From: Mycobacterium sp. URHD0025
Lineage (GTDB): Bacteria; Actinomycetota; Actinomycetes; Mycobacteriales; Mycobacteriaceae
Assembly: GCF_000426065.1 (NCBI RefSeq)
Contig: NZ_AUEQ01000007.1
Span: 62,001-126,000 of the forward strand
DNA: 64,000 nt
Direction of reading: 5' to 3'
Within the stretch, counting starts at the first letter, position 1, and each line of letters starts with the position of its first letter. Positions 50,802-60,169 of the stretch are shown in pieces. The notes under the pieces are model-generated. The model saw nothing but the letters and a program-made list of their open reading frames with translations, was not told the DNA's origin and did no database searches. A program made the translations under genes and the position numbers.

Positions 50802-51229
50802 GTCTGGCCGACAACCTCGCCGAGGCGAAACAGCGCTGGACGAGCTGGCGGGAACGGCTGCGCTCGCGCCCTGCCGCGGACTTCGCCTACCGGATCGTCG
50901 TCGGCGTCGTCGGCACGCTCGTGCTGGCGGTCGGCATCATCGCCATTCCCTACCCCGGTCCCGGCTGGGCGATCGTTTTCCTCGGATTGGCGATCCTGGC
51001 CAGTGAATTCGACTTCGCCAAGCGGGCGTTGCGTTACGTCCGCGCCCGCTACGACGCTGTGATGGCCTGGTTCGATCGCCAGCACATCGCTGTCAAGGGA
51101 CTCAGTGCCGCGTTCACCGCACTGATCGTGGTGGCCACGCTGTGGCTGTTCGGTGCGATCGGCCTCGCGGCAGGTCTGGTGGGGTTCGAGCAGCCGTGGC
51201 TCAAGAGTCCCATCGGGCTCGGCTCCTGA
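50798..51229 (+). CDS. PGPGW-motif transmembrane protein (TIGR02611 family)
   Basis: The 143-residue membrane protein has a cytoplasmic N-terminal amphipathic part, TM1 (VVGVVGTLVLAVGIIAIPYPGPGW), the PGPGW motif, GLAILASEFDFAKRALRYVR, and a C-terminal TM. The family is widespread in actinobacteria next to thrS and has no known role. Co-translated with the thioesterase, and 61 bases before thrS. Confidence 0.83.
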   Translation: MSLADNLAEAKQRWTSWRERLRSRPAADFAYRIVVGVVGTLVLAVGIIAIPYPGPGWAIVFLGLAILASEFDFAKRALRYVRARYDAVMAWFDRQHIAVKGLSAAFTALIVVATLWLFGAIGLAAGLVGFEQPWLKSPIGLGS

Positions 51230-51290
51230 TCAGGGCCACCGATAACATGACAGCGTTCGCACTAGATCCCGCATGGTAGGAGACTCCCCG

Positions 51291-53351
51291 ATGAGCGCCG
51301 CCCCCAGCCCAGCCCCCGCTGCCCCGATCCGGGTTGCGGCCGGGACTACCGCCGGCGCGGCGGTGCGCGAGGCGGATCTGCCCAGTCGCGGAACCCCTGA
51401 CGCGATCGTCGTCGTGCGCGACCCCGACGGGCGACTTCGGGACCTGTCCTGGGCCCCCGACACCGATGTCGAGGTGACGCCGGTCGCCGCCAACACCGAT
51501 GACGGCCGCAGCGTGATCCGGCACTCCTGTGCCCACGTGCTGGCCCAGGCCGTGCAGGATTTGTTCCCGCAGGCCAAGCTCGGTATCGGCCCGCCGATCA
51601 CCGACGGCTTCTACTACGACTTCGACGTCGCCGAGCCGTTCACCCCAGAAGATCTGGAAAAGCTCGAAAAGCGGATGGCCAAGATCGTCAAGGACGGTCA
51701 GTTGTTCTCGCGGCGCGTCTACGAATCCAAGGATCAGGCGCGCGAGGAGTTGGCGGGCGAGCCCTACAAACTCGAGCTGGTCGACGACAAGTCGGGCGCG
51801 GACGATCCCGAGGTCATGGAGGTCGGGGGCGACGAGCTGACCGCGTACGACAACCTCAACGCCCGCACCAAGGAACGGGTCTGGGGTGACCTGTGCCGCG
51901 GCCCGCACATCCCGACCACCAAGTACATCCCGGCGTTCAAGCTGACCCGCAGCAGTGCCGCCTACTGGCGCGGCAACCAGAACAATGCCAGCCTGCAGCG
52001 TGTCTACGGCACGGCCTGGGAGTCCCAGGAGGCCCTCGACCGTCACCTCGAGCTGATCGAGGAGGCGCAGCGCCGCGACCACCGCAAGCTCGGCGTCGAG
52101 CTGGACCTGTTCAGCTTCCCCGACGAGCTCGGTTCCGGCCTGCCGGTGTTCCACCCCAAGGGCGGCGTGATCCGTAAGGAGCTGGAGGACTACTCGCGGC
52201 GCAAGCACTCCGAGGCCGGCTACGAGTTCGTCAACACCCCGCACATCACCAAGGAACAGCTCTACATCACCTCGGGACACCTGGAGTGGTACGCCGACGG
52301 CATGTACCCGCCGATGCACATCGACGCCGAGTACAACGAGGACGGCACGGTGCGCAAGCCCGGGCAGGACTACTACCTCAAGCCGATGAACTGCCCCATG
52401 CACCATCTGATCTACCGGGCGAGGGGCCGCTCGTACCGCGAACTTCCGTTGCGGCTCTTCGAATTCGGCTCGGTGTACCGCTACGAGAAGTCCGGTGTGG
52501 TGCATGGGCTGACCCGGGTTCGCGGCATGACCCAGGACGACGCCCACATCTACACCACGCGTGAGCAGATGCGCGACGAGCTGACCTCGCTGCTGCAGTT
52601 CGTGCTCGACCTGCTCTCGGATTACGGCCTGGACGACTACTACCTGGAGCTGTCCACCAAGGATCCCGAGAAGTATGTCGGCGACGACGACGTCTGGGAG
52701 GAGGCGACCCAGACGCTCCGTGAGGTGGCCGAGGCCTCCGGCCTGGATCTGGTGCCGGATCCGGGCGGCGCGGCGTTCTACGGACCCAAGATCTCCGTTC
52801 AGGTCAAAGACGCGCTGGGCCGCAGCTGGCAGATGTCCACCATCCAGCTGGATTTCAACATGCCCGATCGGTTCGAGCTGGAGTACACCGCCGCGGACGG
52901 TAGCCGTCAGCGCCCGGTGCTGATCCATCGCGCCCTGTTCGGCTCGATCGAGCGCTTCTTCGGAGTGCTCACCGAGCACTACGCGGGCGCGTTCCCGGCC
53001 TGGCTGGCACCGGTCCAGGTGGTCGGCATCCCGGTCGCCGACGCGCACCTGGATTACCTGTATGACGTTGCCGCCCAGCTGAAGTCGCGTGGCGTGCGGG
53101 TCGAGGTCGACGGCAGTGACGACCGGATGGCGAAGAAGATCGTCAACCACACCAACATGAAGGTGCCGTTCATGCTGCTGGCCGGTGACAAGGATCTGGC
53201 GGCGGGCGCGGTCAGCTTCCGGTTCGGTGACCGGACCCAGATCAACGGTGTGCCCCGCGACGAGGCCGTGGAGGCCATCGTGAAGTGGATCGCCGACCGC
53301 AACAATGTCGTGCCGACGGCCGACCTGGTGAAGGTGGGCGCGACCGAATGA
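51291..53351 (+). CDS. thrS: threonyl-tRNA synthetase
   Basis: The 686-residue class II synthetase charges tRNA-Thr. Visible are the TGS-like N-domain, the editing-domain [11 protein letters not shown], the class II core with [10 protein letters not shown] (Zn-ligand Cys), motif 2 ([34 protein letters not shown]), motif 3 ([26 protein letters not shown]) and the anticodon-binding C-domain. ATG at 51291 is chosen because TAGGAG lies eight bases upstream; an ATG six codons earlier lacks it. It heads the mycobacterial phosphoinositide/PIM cluster and overlaps the HIT gene by four bases. Confidence 0.96.
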   Translation: MSAAPSPAPAAPIRVAAGTTAGAAVREADLPSRGTPDAIVVVRDPDGRLRDLSWAPDTDVEVTPVAANTDDGRSVIRHSCAHVLAQAVQDLFPQAKLGIGPPITDGFYYDFDVAEPFTPEDLEKLEKRMAKIVKDGQLFSRRVYESKDQAREELAGEPYKLELVDDKSGADDPEVMEVGGDELTAYDNLNARTKERVWGDLCRGPHIPTTKYIPAFKLTRSSAAYWRGNQNNASLQRVYGTAWESQEALDRHLELIEEAQRRDHRKLGVELDLFSFPDELGSGLPVFHPKGGVIRKELEDYSRRKHSEAGYEFVNTPHITKEQLYITSGHLEWYADGMYPPMHIDAEYNEDGTVRKPGQDYYLKPMNCPMHHLIYRARGRSYRELPLRLFEFGSVYRYEKSGVVHGLTRVRGMTQDDAHIYTTREQMRDELTSLLQFVLDLLSDYGLDDYYLELSTKDPEKYVGDDDVWEEATQTLREVAEASGLDLVPDPGGAAFYGPKISVQVKDALGRSWQMSTIQLDFNMPDRFELEYTAADGSRQRPVLIHRALFGSIERFFGVLTEHYAGAFPAWLAPVQVVGIPVADAHLDYLYDVAAQLKSRGVRVEVDGSDDRMAKKIVNHTNMKVPFMLLAGDKDLAAGAVSFRFGDRTQINGVPRDEAVEAIVKWIADRNNVVPTADLVKVGATE

Positions 53352-53911
53352 CCGGGGACGAGCGGTCCATAATCGACCATGGCGTGGGCGAGCCGGATCA
53401 CCTGCAGCGGCTGTGGACACCGCACCGGATGAGCTACATCGTGGATGCGGTCAAGAGCGACAACAAGATCGGCTCGGCCGGGTCGTCACAGCCGTTCACC
53501 GACATCCCCGAGATGTCGGACGAGGACGGGCTCATGGTCGCCCGCGGGGAACTGGTTTACGCCGTCCTCAACCTCTACCCGTACAACCCGGGCCATCTCA
53601 TGGTGGTGCCCTACCGGCGGGTGTCCGAGCTGGAGGACCTCACCGAGGCCGAGAGCGCCGAGCTGATGGCGTTCACGCAGAAGGCGATCCGCGTCATCAA
53701 GACCGTCTCCCGCCCGCACGGGTTCAACGTCGGCCTGAACCTGGGCGTCTCGGCCGGCGGATCGCTGGCCGAGCACCTGCACATGCACGTGGTGCCGCGC
53801 TGGGGCGGCGACGCGAACTTCATCACCATCATCGGTGGCGCCAAGGTCATTCCGCAGCTGCTGAGCGAGACCCGGGAGCTGCTGGCTACGGAATGGGCCC
53901 GCCAGCCGTGA
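53348..53911 (+). CDS. HIT-family Ap4A phosphorylase-like protein
   Basis: The 187-residue HIT protein has the histidine triad H143-L-H145-M-H147 ([12 protein letters not shown]) and [11 protein letters not shown]. The orthologue in M. tuberculosis (Rv2613c) is an Ap4A phosphorylase, so cleavage of diadenosine tetraphosphate is likely. Linked by ATGA overlap to thrS, which is fitting since aminoacyl-tRNA synthetases make Ap4A as a side product. It overlaps pgsA as GTGA. Confidence 0.92.
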   Translation: MTGDERSIIDHGVGEPDHLQRLWTPHRMSYIVDAVKSDNKIGSAGSSQPFTDIPEMSDEDGLMVARGELVYAVLNLYPYNPGHLMVVPYRRVSELEDLTEAESAELMAFTQKAIRVIKTVSRPHGFNVGLNLGVSAGGSLAEHLHMHVVPRWGGDANFITIIGGAKVIPQLLSETRELLATEWARQP

Positions 53912-54555
53912 GCAATCTGTTCCTGATGAGCCGGGCGGCCTACGCCAAACTGTCGCGGCCGGTGGCCAAGGCGGCGCTGCGCGCGGGCCTGACTCCCGAC
54001 ATCGTCACGATCATCGGCACCGCCGGGTCGGTCACCGCCGCGCTGACCCTGTTCCCGATAGGGCAACTCTGGTGGGGAGCGTTCGCGGTGTTCCTCTTCG
54101 TCCTCGCCGACATGCTCGACGGGGCGATGGCCCGGGAACGGGGTGGTGGTACCCGCTTCGGCGCAGTGCTGGACGCGGCGTGCGACCGGATAGCCGACGG
54201 TGCCATATTCGCCGGCCTGCTGTGGTGGGCGGCGTTCGGCCTCCACAGCCCGTCGCTGGTGGTCGCGCTCCTCATCTGTCTGGTCACCTCACAGGTGATC
54301 TCGTACATCAAGGCCCGCGCCGAGGCCAGCGGGCTGCGCGGCGACGGCGGCATCATCGAGCGCCCGGAGCGCCTGGTGATCGTGCTGGTCGGCGCGGGGC
54401 TTTCGGGTGTGCCGTTCCTGCATGCATCATGGCTGCTGCAGGTCGCCGCCTGGGTGCTGGCGGTGGCCAGCGTCATCACGGTGGCGCAACGAATCCACGC
54501 GGTGCGCACGTCGCCGGGTGCCATGGACCCGATCCAACCCCCGGGGGCCTCGTGA
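53908..54555 (+). CDS. pgsA: phosphatidylinositol phosphate synthase (CDP-alcohol phosphotransferase)
   Basis: The 215-residue membrane enzyme has the complete CDP-alcohol motif, D68xxD71G72xxA75R76 then G85, D89 and D93. It transfers phosphatidyl from CDP-diacylglycerol to inositol 1-phosphate, the first step to phosphatidylinositol and PIM glycolipids in mycobacteria. GTG start overlaps the HIT stop; an ATG five codons earlier is possible. Next to patA and pimA, which use its product. Confidence 0.94.
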   Translation: MSNLFLMSRAAYAKLSRPVAKAALRAGLTPDIVTIIGTAGSVTAALTLFPIGQLWWGAFAVFLFVLADMLDGAMARERGGGTRFGAVLDAACDRIADGAIFAGLLWWAAFGLHSPSLVVALLICLVTSQVISYIKARAEASGLRGDGGIIERPERLVIVLVGAGLSGVPFLHASWLLQVAAWVLAVASVITVAQRIHAVRTSPGAMDPIQPPGAS

Positions 54556-55463
54556 ACATTCCGCTGTCCGGGCAGGTGACCGATCTGGGTTATGCGGCGG
54601 GCTGGCAGCTGGTCCGCGCGATGCCGGAAGTGGTGGCCCGCAATCTGTTCGACGCGGGTGCGCTCTACGCCGCCCGCGGCGGTGGTCCACAGCAGCTGCG
54701 CAAGAACCTGGCCCGGGTGACCGGGGTCGCTCCGGCCGACGTGCCCGACGAGCTGATGCGTGCTTCACTGGCCTCCTACGCCCGTTACTGGCGGGAGGCG
54801 TTCCGGTTGCCCTCGATGGATCTGATCGCTGTGGCCAAGCGTCTCGACGAGGTGTTCGTCGGCGCGGACAAACTGCGGGCCGCTCAAGAGGCGGGCCGCG
54901 GGGCTGTGCTGGCTCTGCCGCACAGCGGTAACTGGGACATGGCCGGGGTGTGGCTGGCTCAGCAGTTCGGCACTTTCGCCACCGTGGCCGAGCGGCTCAA
55001 ACCCGAATCGCTCTACCGCCGTTTCATCGAATACCGGGAGAGCCTGGGCTTCGAGGTGTTCCCACTGTCCGGGGGTGAGCGTCCGCCGTTCGAGGTGCTC
55101 TCGGAACGGTTGCGGGACAATATGTTCGTGTGCCTGATGGCCGACCGCGATCTCACCCGCAACGGTGTCGAGGTCGACTTCTTCGGTGAGCCCACCCGGA
55201 TGCCCGCCGGTCCGGCCAAGTTGGCCATCGAAACCGGCGCCCCGCTACATCCGGCACACGTCCACTACGACGGGGAGGATTGCGTGGTCGAGATCTTCGA
55301 CGCGCTCGACACCTCGTCAGGGGATGTGCCCATGGTCATCCAGCAGCTGGCCGACCGGTTCGCGGCGAACATCGCCGCTCATCCTGCTGATTGGCACATG
55401 CTGCAGCCGCAGTGGCCGGCCGACCTGTCCGCAGAACGTCGTGCCCGACTGGGTACCACCTGA
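54552..55463 (+). CDS. patA: phosphatidylinositol mannoside acyltransferase
   Basis: The 303-residue lauroyl/myristoyl-type acyltransferase (LpxL-like family) has the catalytic H(x4)D motif at His124-Asp129 (LPHSGNWD). In M. smegmatis and M. tuberculosis PatA adds palmitate to the mannose of PIM1/PIM2. GTG start overlaps pgsA. It acts at the cytoplasmic face of the inner membrane with PimA. Confidence 0.93.
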   Translation: MNIPLSGQVTDLGYAAGWQLVRAMPEVVARNLFDAGALYAARGGGPQQLRKNLARVTGVAPADVPDELMRASLASYARYWREAFRLPSMDLIAVAKRLDEVFVGADKLRAAQEAGRGAVLALPHSGNWDMAGVWLAQQFGTFATVAERLKPESLYRRFIEYRESLGFEVFPLSGGERPPFEVLSERLRDNMFVCLMADRDLTRNGVEVDFFGEPTRMPAGPAKLAIETGAPLHPAHVHYDGEDCVVEIFDALDTSSGDVPMVIQQLADRFAANIAAHPADWHMLQPQWPADLSAERRARLGTT

Positions 55464-55497
55464 TGAGCGCTTGCGCGAAGAGGCGACGGAGCTAGCC

Positions 55498-56622
55498 ATG
55501 CGGATCGGGATGGTCTGCCCATATTCGTTCGATGTGCCGGGCGGTGTGCAATCCCATGTGCTGCAACTGGCCGAGGTGATGCGTGCCGGCGGACATTACG
55601 TCAGCGTGCTGGCGCCGTCATCGCCGCACGTGAAGCTGCCGGATTACGTGGTGTCGGGCGGCAAGGCCGTCCCGATTCCCTACAACGGCTCGGTGGCTCG
55701 CCTGCGGTTCGGGCCGGCCACCCACCGCAAGGTCAAGAAGTGGATCGCCGAGGGCGAATTCGATGTACTGCACCTGCACGAGCCCAATGCGCCCAGCCTT
55801 TCCATGCTGGCGCTCCAGGCGGCCGAGGGGCCGATCGTGGCCACGTTCCACACCTCGACCACAAAGTCGTTGACACTCAGCGTCTTTCAGGGAATTCTGC
55901 GCCCGTATCACGAGAAGATCGTCGGCCGCATCGCGGTGTCGGACTTGGCCCGGCGCTGGCAGATGGAAGCGCTCGGCTCAGATGCCGTCGAGATCCCCAA
56001 CGGGGTGGACGTGCCGTCGTTCGCGAATGCGCCTCGGCTGGAAGGGTATCCGCGGCCCGGCCGCAGCGTGCTGTTCCTCGGCCGGTTCGACGAGCCGCGT
56101 AAGGGCATGCCGGTATTGCTGCGCGCGCTGCCCAAACTGGTGCGCCGCTTCGCCGACGTCGAGATCCTGATCGTCGGCCGCGGCGACGAGGACGCGCTGC
56201 GTGACGAGGCCGGCGAGCTGGCCGGTCACCTCCGCTTCCTGGGCCAGGTCGACGACGACGCCAAGGCCGCCGCCATGCGCAGCGCCGACGTGTACTGCGC
56301 CCCCAATCTCGGCGGCGAGAGCTTCGGCATCGTGCTGGTCGAGGCGATGGCGGCGGGCACACCGGTGGTGGCCAGTGAACTGGACGCTTTCAACCGCGTG
56401 CTCGACGGCGGACAGGCCGGCCGGTTGGTGCCGGTCGGCGACGCCGAGGCCCTGGCCGACGCGCTGATCGAGGTGCTCGACAACGAGGCGTTGCGCGAGC
56501 AGTACATCGACCAGGCCACCGAGCGTGTGGCGCGCTACGACTGGTCGGTGGTGGCCGGTCAGATCATGCGGGTGTACGAGACGGTGGCCAGCCCCGGGGT
56601 CAAAGTTCAGGCGGGTGACTGA
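55498..56622 (+). CDS. pimA: phosphatidylinositol mannosyltransferase
   Basis: The 374-residue GT4 glycosyltransferase transfers mannose from GDP-mannose to phosphatidylinositol, starting PIM, LM and LAM synthesis. Visible: MRIGMVCPYSFDVPGGVQSHV (donor-acceptor loop), VATFHTSTTKSL, FLGRFDEPRKGMPVLL, and NLGGESFGIVLVEAMAAGTPVVAS (the E-x7-E motif of GT4). It begins 34 bases after patA, as in the mycobacterial core cluster. Confidence 0.95.
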   Translation: MRIGMVCPYSFDVPGGVQSHVLQLAEVMRAGGHYVSVLAPSSPHVKLPDYVVSGGKAVPIPYNGSVARLRFGPATHRKVKKWIAEGEFDVLHLHEPNAPSLSMLALQAAEGPIVATFHTSTTKSLTLSVFQGILRPYHEKIVGRIAVSDLARRWQMEALGSDAVEIPNGVDVPSFANAPRLEGYPRPGRSVLFLGRFDEPRKGMPVLLRALPKLVRRFADVEILIVGRGDEDALRDEAGELAGHLRFLGQVDDDAKAAAMRSADVYCAPNLGGESFGIVLVEAMAAGTPVVASELDAFNRVLDGGQAGRLVPVGDAEALADALIEVLDNEALREQYIDQATERVARYDWSVVAGQIMRVYETVASPGVKVQAGD

Positions 56623-56624
56623 GA

Positions 56625-57695
56625 ATGCCTACCTGGTTGGTGATCACGTCACTGGCCGTCCTGGTGGTCCTGCTGCTGGTCGGCATGTGGGCGTTCCAGA
56701 CGGCCAACCGGCTCGACCGGCTGCACGTGCGGTATGACCTGTCGTGGCAGGCGCTCGACAGCGCCCTGGCCCGCCGGGCCGTGGTGGCCCGCGCCGTCGC
56801 GGTCGATGCCTATGCCGGTGCTCCTCAGGGAAAACGGCTCGCGGCGCTGGCCGCTGCCGCCGAACGGGCCCCGCGCCCGGCGCGTGAGGCCGCCGAGAAT
56901 GACCTCTCGGCCGCACTGTCGGCGGTCGACCCGACGGATCTGCCGGTGGCACTGGTCGCCGAACTGGCCGATGCCGAGGCCCGGGTGCTGCTGGCCAGGC
57001 GCTTCCACAACGATGCCGTCCGCGACACCCTTGCTTTGCGGGAGCGCCGCGCGGTGCGGCTACTGCGGCTGGGTGGAACCGCGGCGCTGCCAACCTATTT
57101 CGAGATCGTGGAGAGCCCCGATGCCCAGGCGGTGCCCAACTTGGGGGCCAACCCGGTGAGCCGCCGGACCTCGGCACGCGTGGTGCTGCTCGACGAGACC
57201 GGCGCGGTGCTGCTGCTGCGTGGCAGTGACCCCGCGCTCGACGACCCGGACAAGCCCGCCCCGCGCTGGTGGTTCACCGTCGGTGGCGCCGTCCAGCCCG
57301 GCGAGGACCTGCCGGCGGCCGCGGCCCGTGAGCTTGCCGAGGAGACGGGCTTGCAGGCGGCGCCGCAGGACTTCATCGGTCCGGTGTGGCGGCGCGACGC
57401 CGTCATCGACTTCAACGCGTCGGTGATCCGCAGCGAGGAATTCTTCTTCATCTACCGCACGGCCCGGTTCGAGCCGTCTGCAACGGGGCGCACGACCCTG
57501 GAACGGCACTACATTCACGGGCACCGCTGGTGCGATGCGACAATGATCGCCGAGTTGGTTGCCGGCGGGGAGGCCGTGTATCCGCTTCAACTGGGTGAGC
57601 TGCTGGCTCAGGCCAATGACCTGGCCGAACAGTCGACAGCGACGCTGGCGAATACGCGGGAGTCTGCGTATCGCGAGCTGCAAGCCATCCGGTGA
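56625..57695 (+). CDS. membrane-anchored Nudix hydrolase
   Basis: The 356-residue protein has one N-terminal TM segment (residues 4-24), a coiled alpha-helical middle and a Nudix domain with an exact Nudix box at residues 221-243 (G, E227, REL, EE, G). Orthologue of Rv2609c in the same cluster. It hydrolyses nucleoside diphosphates linked to X; the substrate is unknown. Two-base gap after pimA. Confidence 0.87.
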   Translation: MPTWLVITSLAVLVVLLLVGMWAFQTANRLDRLHVRYDLSWQALDSALARRAVVARAVAVDAYAGAPQGKRLAALAAAAERAPRPAREAAENDLSAALSAVDPTDLPVALVAELADAEARVLLARRFHNDAVRDTLALRERRAVRLLRLGGTAALPTYFEIVESPDAQAVPNLGANPVSRRTSARVVLLDETGAVLLLRGSDPALDDPDKPAPRWWFTVGGAVQPGEDLPAAAARELAEETGLQAAPQDFIGPVWRRDAVIDFNASVIRSEEFFFIYRTARFEPSATGRTTLERHYIHGHRWCDATMIAELVAGGEAVYPLQLGELLAQANDLAEQSTATLANTRESAYRELQAIR

Positions 57696-57702
57696 CTGCG
57701 GA

Positions 57703-57731
57703 TTCAATGGATTTGGCGGCTCCACTACACT
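57703..57731 (+). promoter_or_regulatory. possible promoter of pdxS
   Basis: TTCAAT (57703-57708), 17 bases, then TACACT (57726-57731), 29 bases before the pdxS GTG. It fits a SigA-type -35/-10 arrangement; the upstream Nudix gene ends at 57695. Confidence 0.4.
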
Positions 57732-57760
57732 GAATCAGTAGCAATTTGGAGGAGATACCA

Positions 57761-58672
57761 GTGGATACCGCGGCGCAGAACGGCTCTAGCAACCAGACCG
57801 GTACCGCGCGCGTGAAGCGCGGGATGGCTGAGATGCTCAAGGGCGGCGTGATCATGGACGTCGTCACCCCCGAACAGGCGAAGATTGCCGAAGGTGCGGG
57901 TGCGGTGGCGGTGATGGCCCTGGAGCGGGTTCCCGCCGACATCCGCGCCCAGGGCGGGGTGTCGCGCATGAGTGACCCCGACATGATCGAGGGAATCATC
58001 TCGGCGGTCACCATCCCGGTGATGGCCAAGGCGCGGATCGGGCATTTCGTCGAGGCGCAGATCCTGCAGTCGTTGGGTGTGGATTACATCGACGAGTCCG
58101 AGGTGCTGACCCCGGCCGATTACGCCAACCACATCGACAAGTGGAAGTTCACGGTCCCGTTCGTGTGCGGTGCGACCAACCTGGGCGAGGCGTTGCGTCG
58201 TCTCACCGAGGGCGCGGCGATGATTCGCTCCAAGGGTGAGGCCGGTACCGGGGACGTTTCCAACGCCACCACCCACATGCGCAAGATCGGTGGTGAGATC
58301 CGTCGGCTGACCTCGATGTCCGAGGACGAGTTGTACGTGGCGGCCAAGGAACTGCAGGCGCCCTATGACCTGGTGGTCGAGGTGGCGCGGGCCGGCAAGC
58401 TGCCGGTGACGATGTTCACCGCGGGTGGGATCGCCACCCCGGCCGATGCGGCGATGATGATGCAGCTCGGTGCTGAGGGGGTGTTCGTCGGCTCGGGAAT
58501 CTTCAAGTCGGGCAACCCGGCGCAGCGGGCCGCGGCGATCGTGAAGGCCACCACCTTCTACGACGATCCCGATGTGCTGGCCAAGGTGTCGCGCGGGCTC
58601 GGCGAAGCCATGGTCGGCATCAACGTCGAGGAGATCGCCCAGCCTCACCGGCTCGCCGAACGCGGCTGGTAA
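57761..58672 (+). CDS. pdxS: pyridoxal 5'-phosphate synthase, synthase subunit
   Basis: The 303-residue PdxS makes PLP from ribose 5-phosphate, glyceraldehyde 3-phosphate and ammonia supplied by PdxT. Visible: the (beta/alpha)8 barrel with [18 protein letters not shown], the active-site Lys90 in [23 protein letters not shown] and [15 protein letters not shown] start with GGAGGAG eight bases upstream. Head of a three-gene unit with tesB and pdxT. Confidence 0.95.
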   Translation: MDTAAQNGSSNQTGTARVKRGMAEMLKGGVIMDVVTPEQAKIAEGAGAVAVMALERVPADIRAQGGVSRMSDPDMIEGIISAVTIPVMAKARIGHFVEAQILQSLGVDYIDESEVLTPADYANHIDKWKFTVPFVCGATNLGEALRRLTEGAAMIRSKGEAGTGDVSNATTHMRKIGGEIRRLTSMSEDELYVAAKELQAPYDLVVEVARAGKLPVTMFTAGGIATPADAAMMMQLGAEGVFVGSGIFKSGNPAQRAAAIVKATTFYDDPDVLAKVSRGLGEAMVGINVEEIAQPHRLAERGW

Positions 58673-58681
58673 CAACCTCCT

Positions 58682-59530
58682 ATGGCGATCGAACAGATCC
58701 TCGACCTGGAGCAGCTCGAGGTCAACATCTATCGCGGTGGGGTATTCAGCCCCGAGTCGGGTTTCCTGCAGCGCACCTTCGGCGGTCATGTGGCCGGTCA
58801 ATCGCTGGTCTCGGCAGTGCGCACGGTCGAGCCGGCGTTTCAGGTGCACTCCCTGCACGGCTATTTTCTACGGCCGGGGGATGCGCGGGCGCCGTCGGTG
58901 TACATCGTCGAACGCATCCGCGACGGCGGTTCGTTCGCCACCCGCCGGGTGAGTGCGATCCAGCACGGCGAGACGATCTTCACGATGTCGGCGTCCTTCC
59001 AGACCGACCAGACCGGCATCGAACACCAGGACGCCATGCCGGAGGCCCCGGCACCGGACGACCTGCCGGGATTTCGGTCCGGCGGAGCGTTCGACGACGC
59101 CGGCTTCGCCCAGTTCGACGAATGGGACGTCCGGATCGTGCCGAGAGACCGGGTCACCCGCATTCCCGGCAAGGCCTCCCAGCAGCAGGTGTGGTTCCGT
59201 CATCGCGACCCGCTGCCCGACGATCACGTGCTGCACATCTGCGCGCTCGCCTACATGAGCGATCTCACCCTGCTGGGCTCGGCCCAGGTCAACCATCTCG
59301 AGGTGCGCAAGCACCTCATGGTGGCCTCGCTCGACCATGCCATGTGGTTCATGCGGCCGTTCCGTGCCGACGAGTGGCTGCTCTACGACCAGTCCTCGCC
59401 GTCGGCCTGCGGCGGGCGTTCGCTGACCCAGGGCAGGATCTTCAACCGGTACGGCGAGCTGGTGGCCGCGGTGATGCAAGAGGGGCTGACGCGCTACCAG
59501 CGCAACTTCACCCCGCCGGAGGGCTCGTGA
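58682..59530 (+). CDS. tesB: acyl-CoA thioesterase II (TesB)
   Basis: The 282-residue double-hotdog thioesterase has [30 protein letters not shown], and C-terminal [44 protein letters not shown]. It hydrolyses medium/long acyl-CoA. Placed between pdxS and pdxT as in M. tuberculosis (Rv2605c). Its stop overlaps pdxT as GTGA; the link to vitamin B6 synthesis is positional only. Confidence 0.93.
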   Translation: MAIEQILDLEQLEVNIYRGGVFSPESGFLQRTFGGHVAGQSLVSAVRTVEPAFQVHSLHGYFLRPGDARAPSVYIVERIRDGGSFATRRVSAIQHGETIFTMSASFQTDQTGIEHQDAMPEAPAPDDLPGFRSGGAFDDAGFAQFDEWDVRIVPRDRVTRIPGKASQQQVWFRHRDPLPDDHVLHICALAYMSDLTLLGSAQVNHLEVRKHLMVASLDHAMWFMRPFRADEWLLYDQSSPSACGGRSLTQGRIFNRYGELVAAVMQEGLTRYQRNFTPPEGS

Positions 59531-60108
59531 GCCCTCGCGTGGGGGTGCTCGCACTGCAAGGCGACACCCGCGAACATCTGGCTGCGCTGCGGGAGGCCGG
59601 CGCCGAAGCCGGCACGGTGCGGCGGCGTTCCGAACTCGATGCGGTCGACGCCCTGGTGATCCCGGGCGGGGAGTCCACCGCGATGAGCCACCTGCTGCGC
59701 GAGTTCGAACTGCTCGAACCGTTGCGGGCCCGCATCGCCGATGGCCTGCCCTGTTACGGATCGTGCGCCGGCATGATCCTGCTGGCCACCGAGATCAAGG
59801 ACGCCGGTGTCGAGGGCCGCGCGGCGGTTCCCTTGAAGGGCATCGATATGACGGTGCGGCGCAACGCCTTTGGTCGTCAGGTCGATTCCTTCGAGGAGGA
59901 CGTCGACTTCGAGGGCCTCGACACCCCGGTGCATGCCGTGTTCATCCGGGCGCCCTGGGTCGAGCGGGTCGGCGCGGACGTCACAGTGCTGGCTCGCGCC
60001 GCCGGCCACATCGTCGCGGTGCGCGAAGGCTCGATGCTGGCGACGTCGTTTCACCCGGAGATGACCGGGGACCGCCGCATCCACAAGCTTTTCGTCGATT
60101 CGCTCTGA
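59527..60108 (+). CDS. pdxT: pyridoxal 5'-phosphate synthase, glutaminase subunit
   Basis: The 193-residue class I glutamine amidotransferase has catalytic Cys80 (YGSCAGM), His176 and Glu178 (SFHPE), with GGEST and RAPWVERVG. It feeds ammonia from glutamine to PdxS. GTG start overlaps tesB. All catalytic residues are intact. Confidence 0.95.
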   Translation: MSPRVGVLALQGDTREHLAALREAGAEAGTVRRRSELDAVDALVIPGGESTAMSHLLREFELLEPLRARIADGLPCYGSCAGMILLATEIKDAGVEGRAAVPLKGIDMTVRRNAFGRQVDSFEEDVDFEGLDTPVHAVFIRAPWVERVGADVTVLARAAGHIVAVREGSMLATSFHPEMTGDRRIHKLFVDSL

Positions 60109-60169
60109 CTTCAGCAAACCCACGGCGCAGACATAGCTCAGACAAAGGTGGCGCCGACTTAATGGTGAT

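Noticed and set aside
51230..51290. T-box leader before thrS
   Set aside because: Only 61 bases separate thrS from the upstream gene, too short for a T-box, and no T-box consensus seen.
51201..53420. 739-residue open frame on the minus strand opposite thrS
   Set aside because: High-GC shadow: antisense of a highly conserved synthetase gene, low-complexity Arg/Val/Gly-rich translation and no family features.
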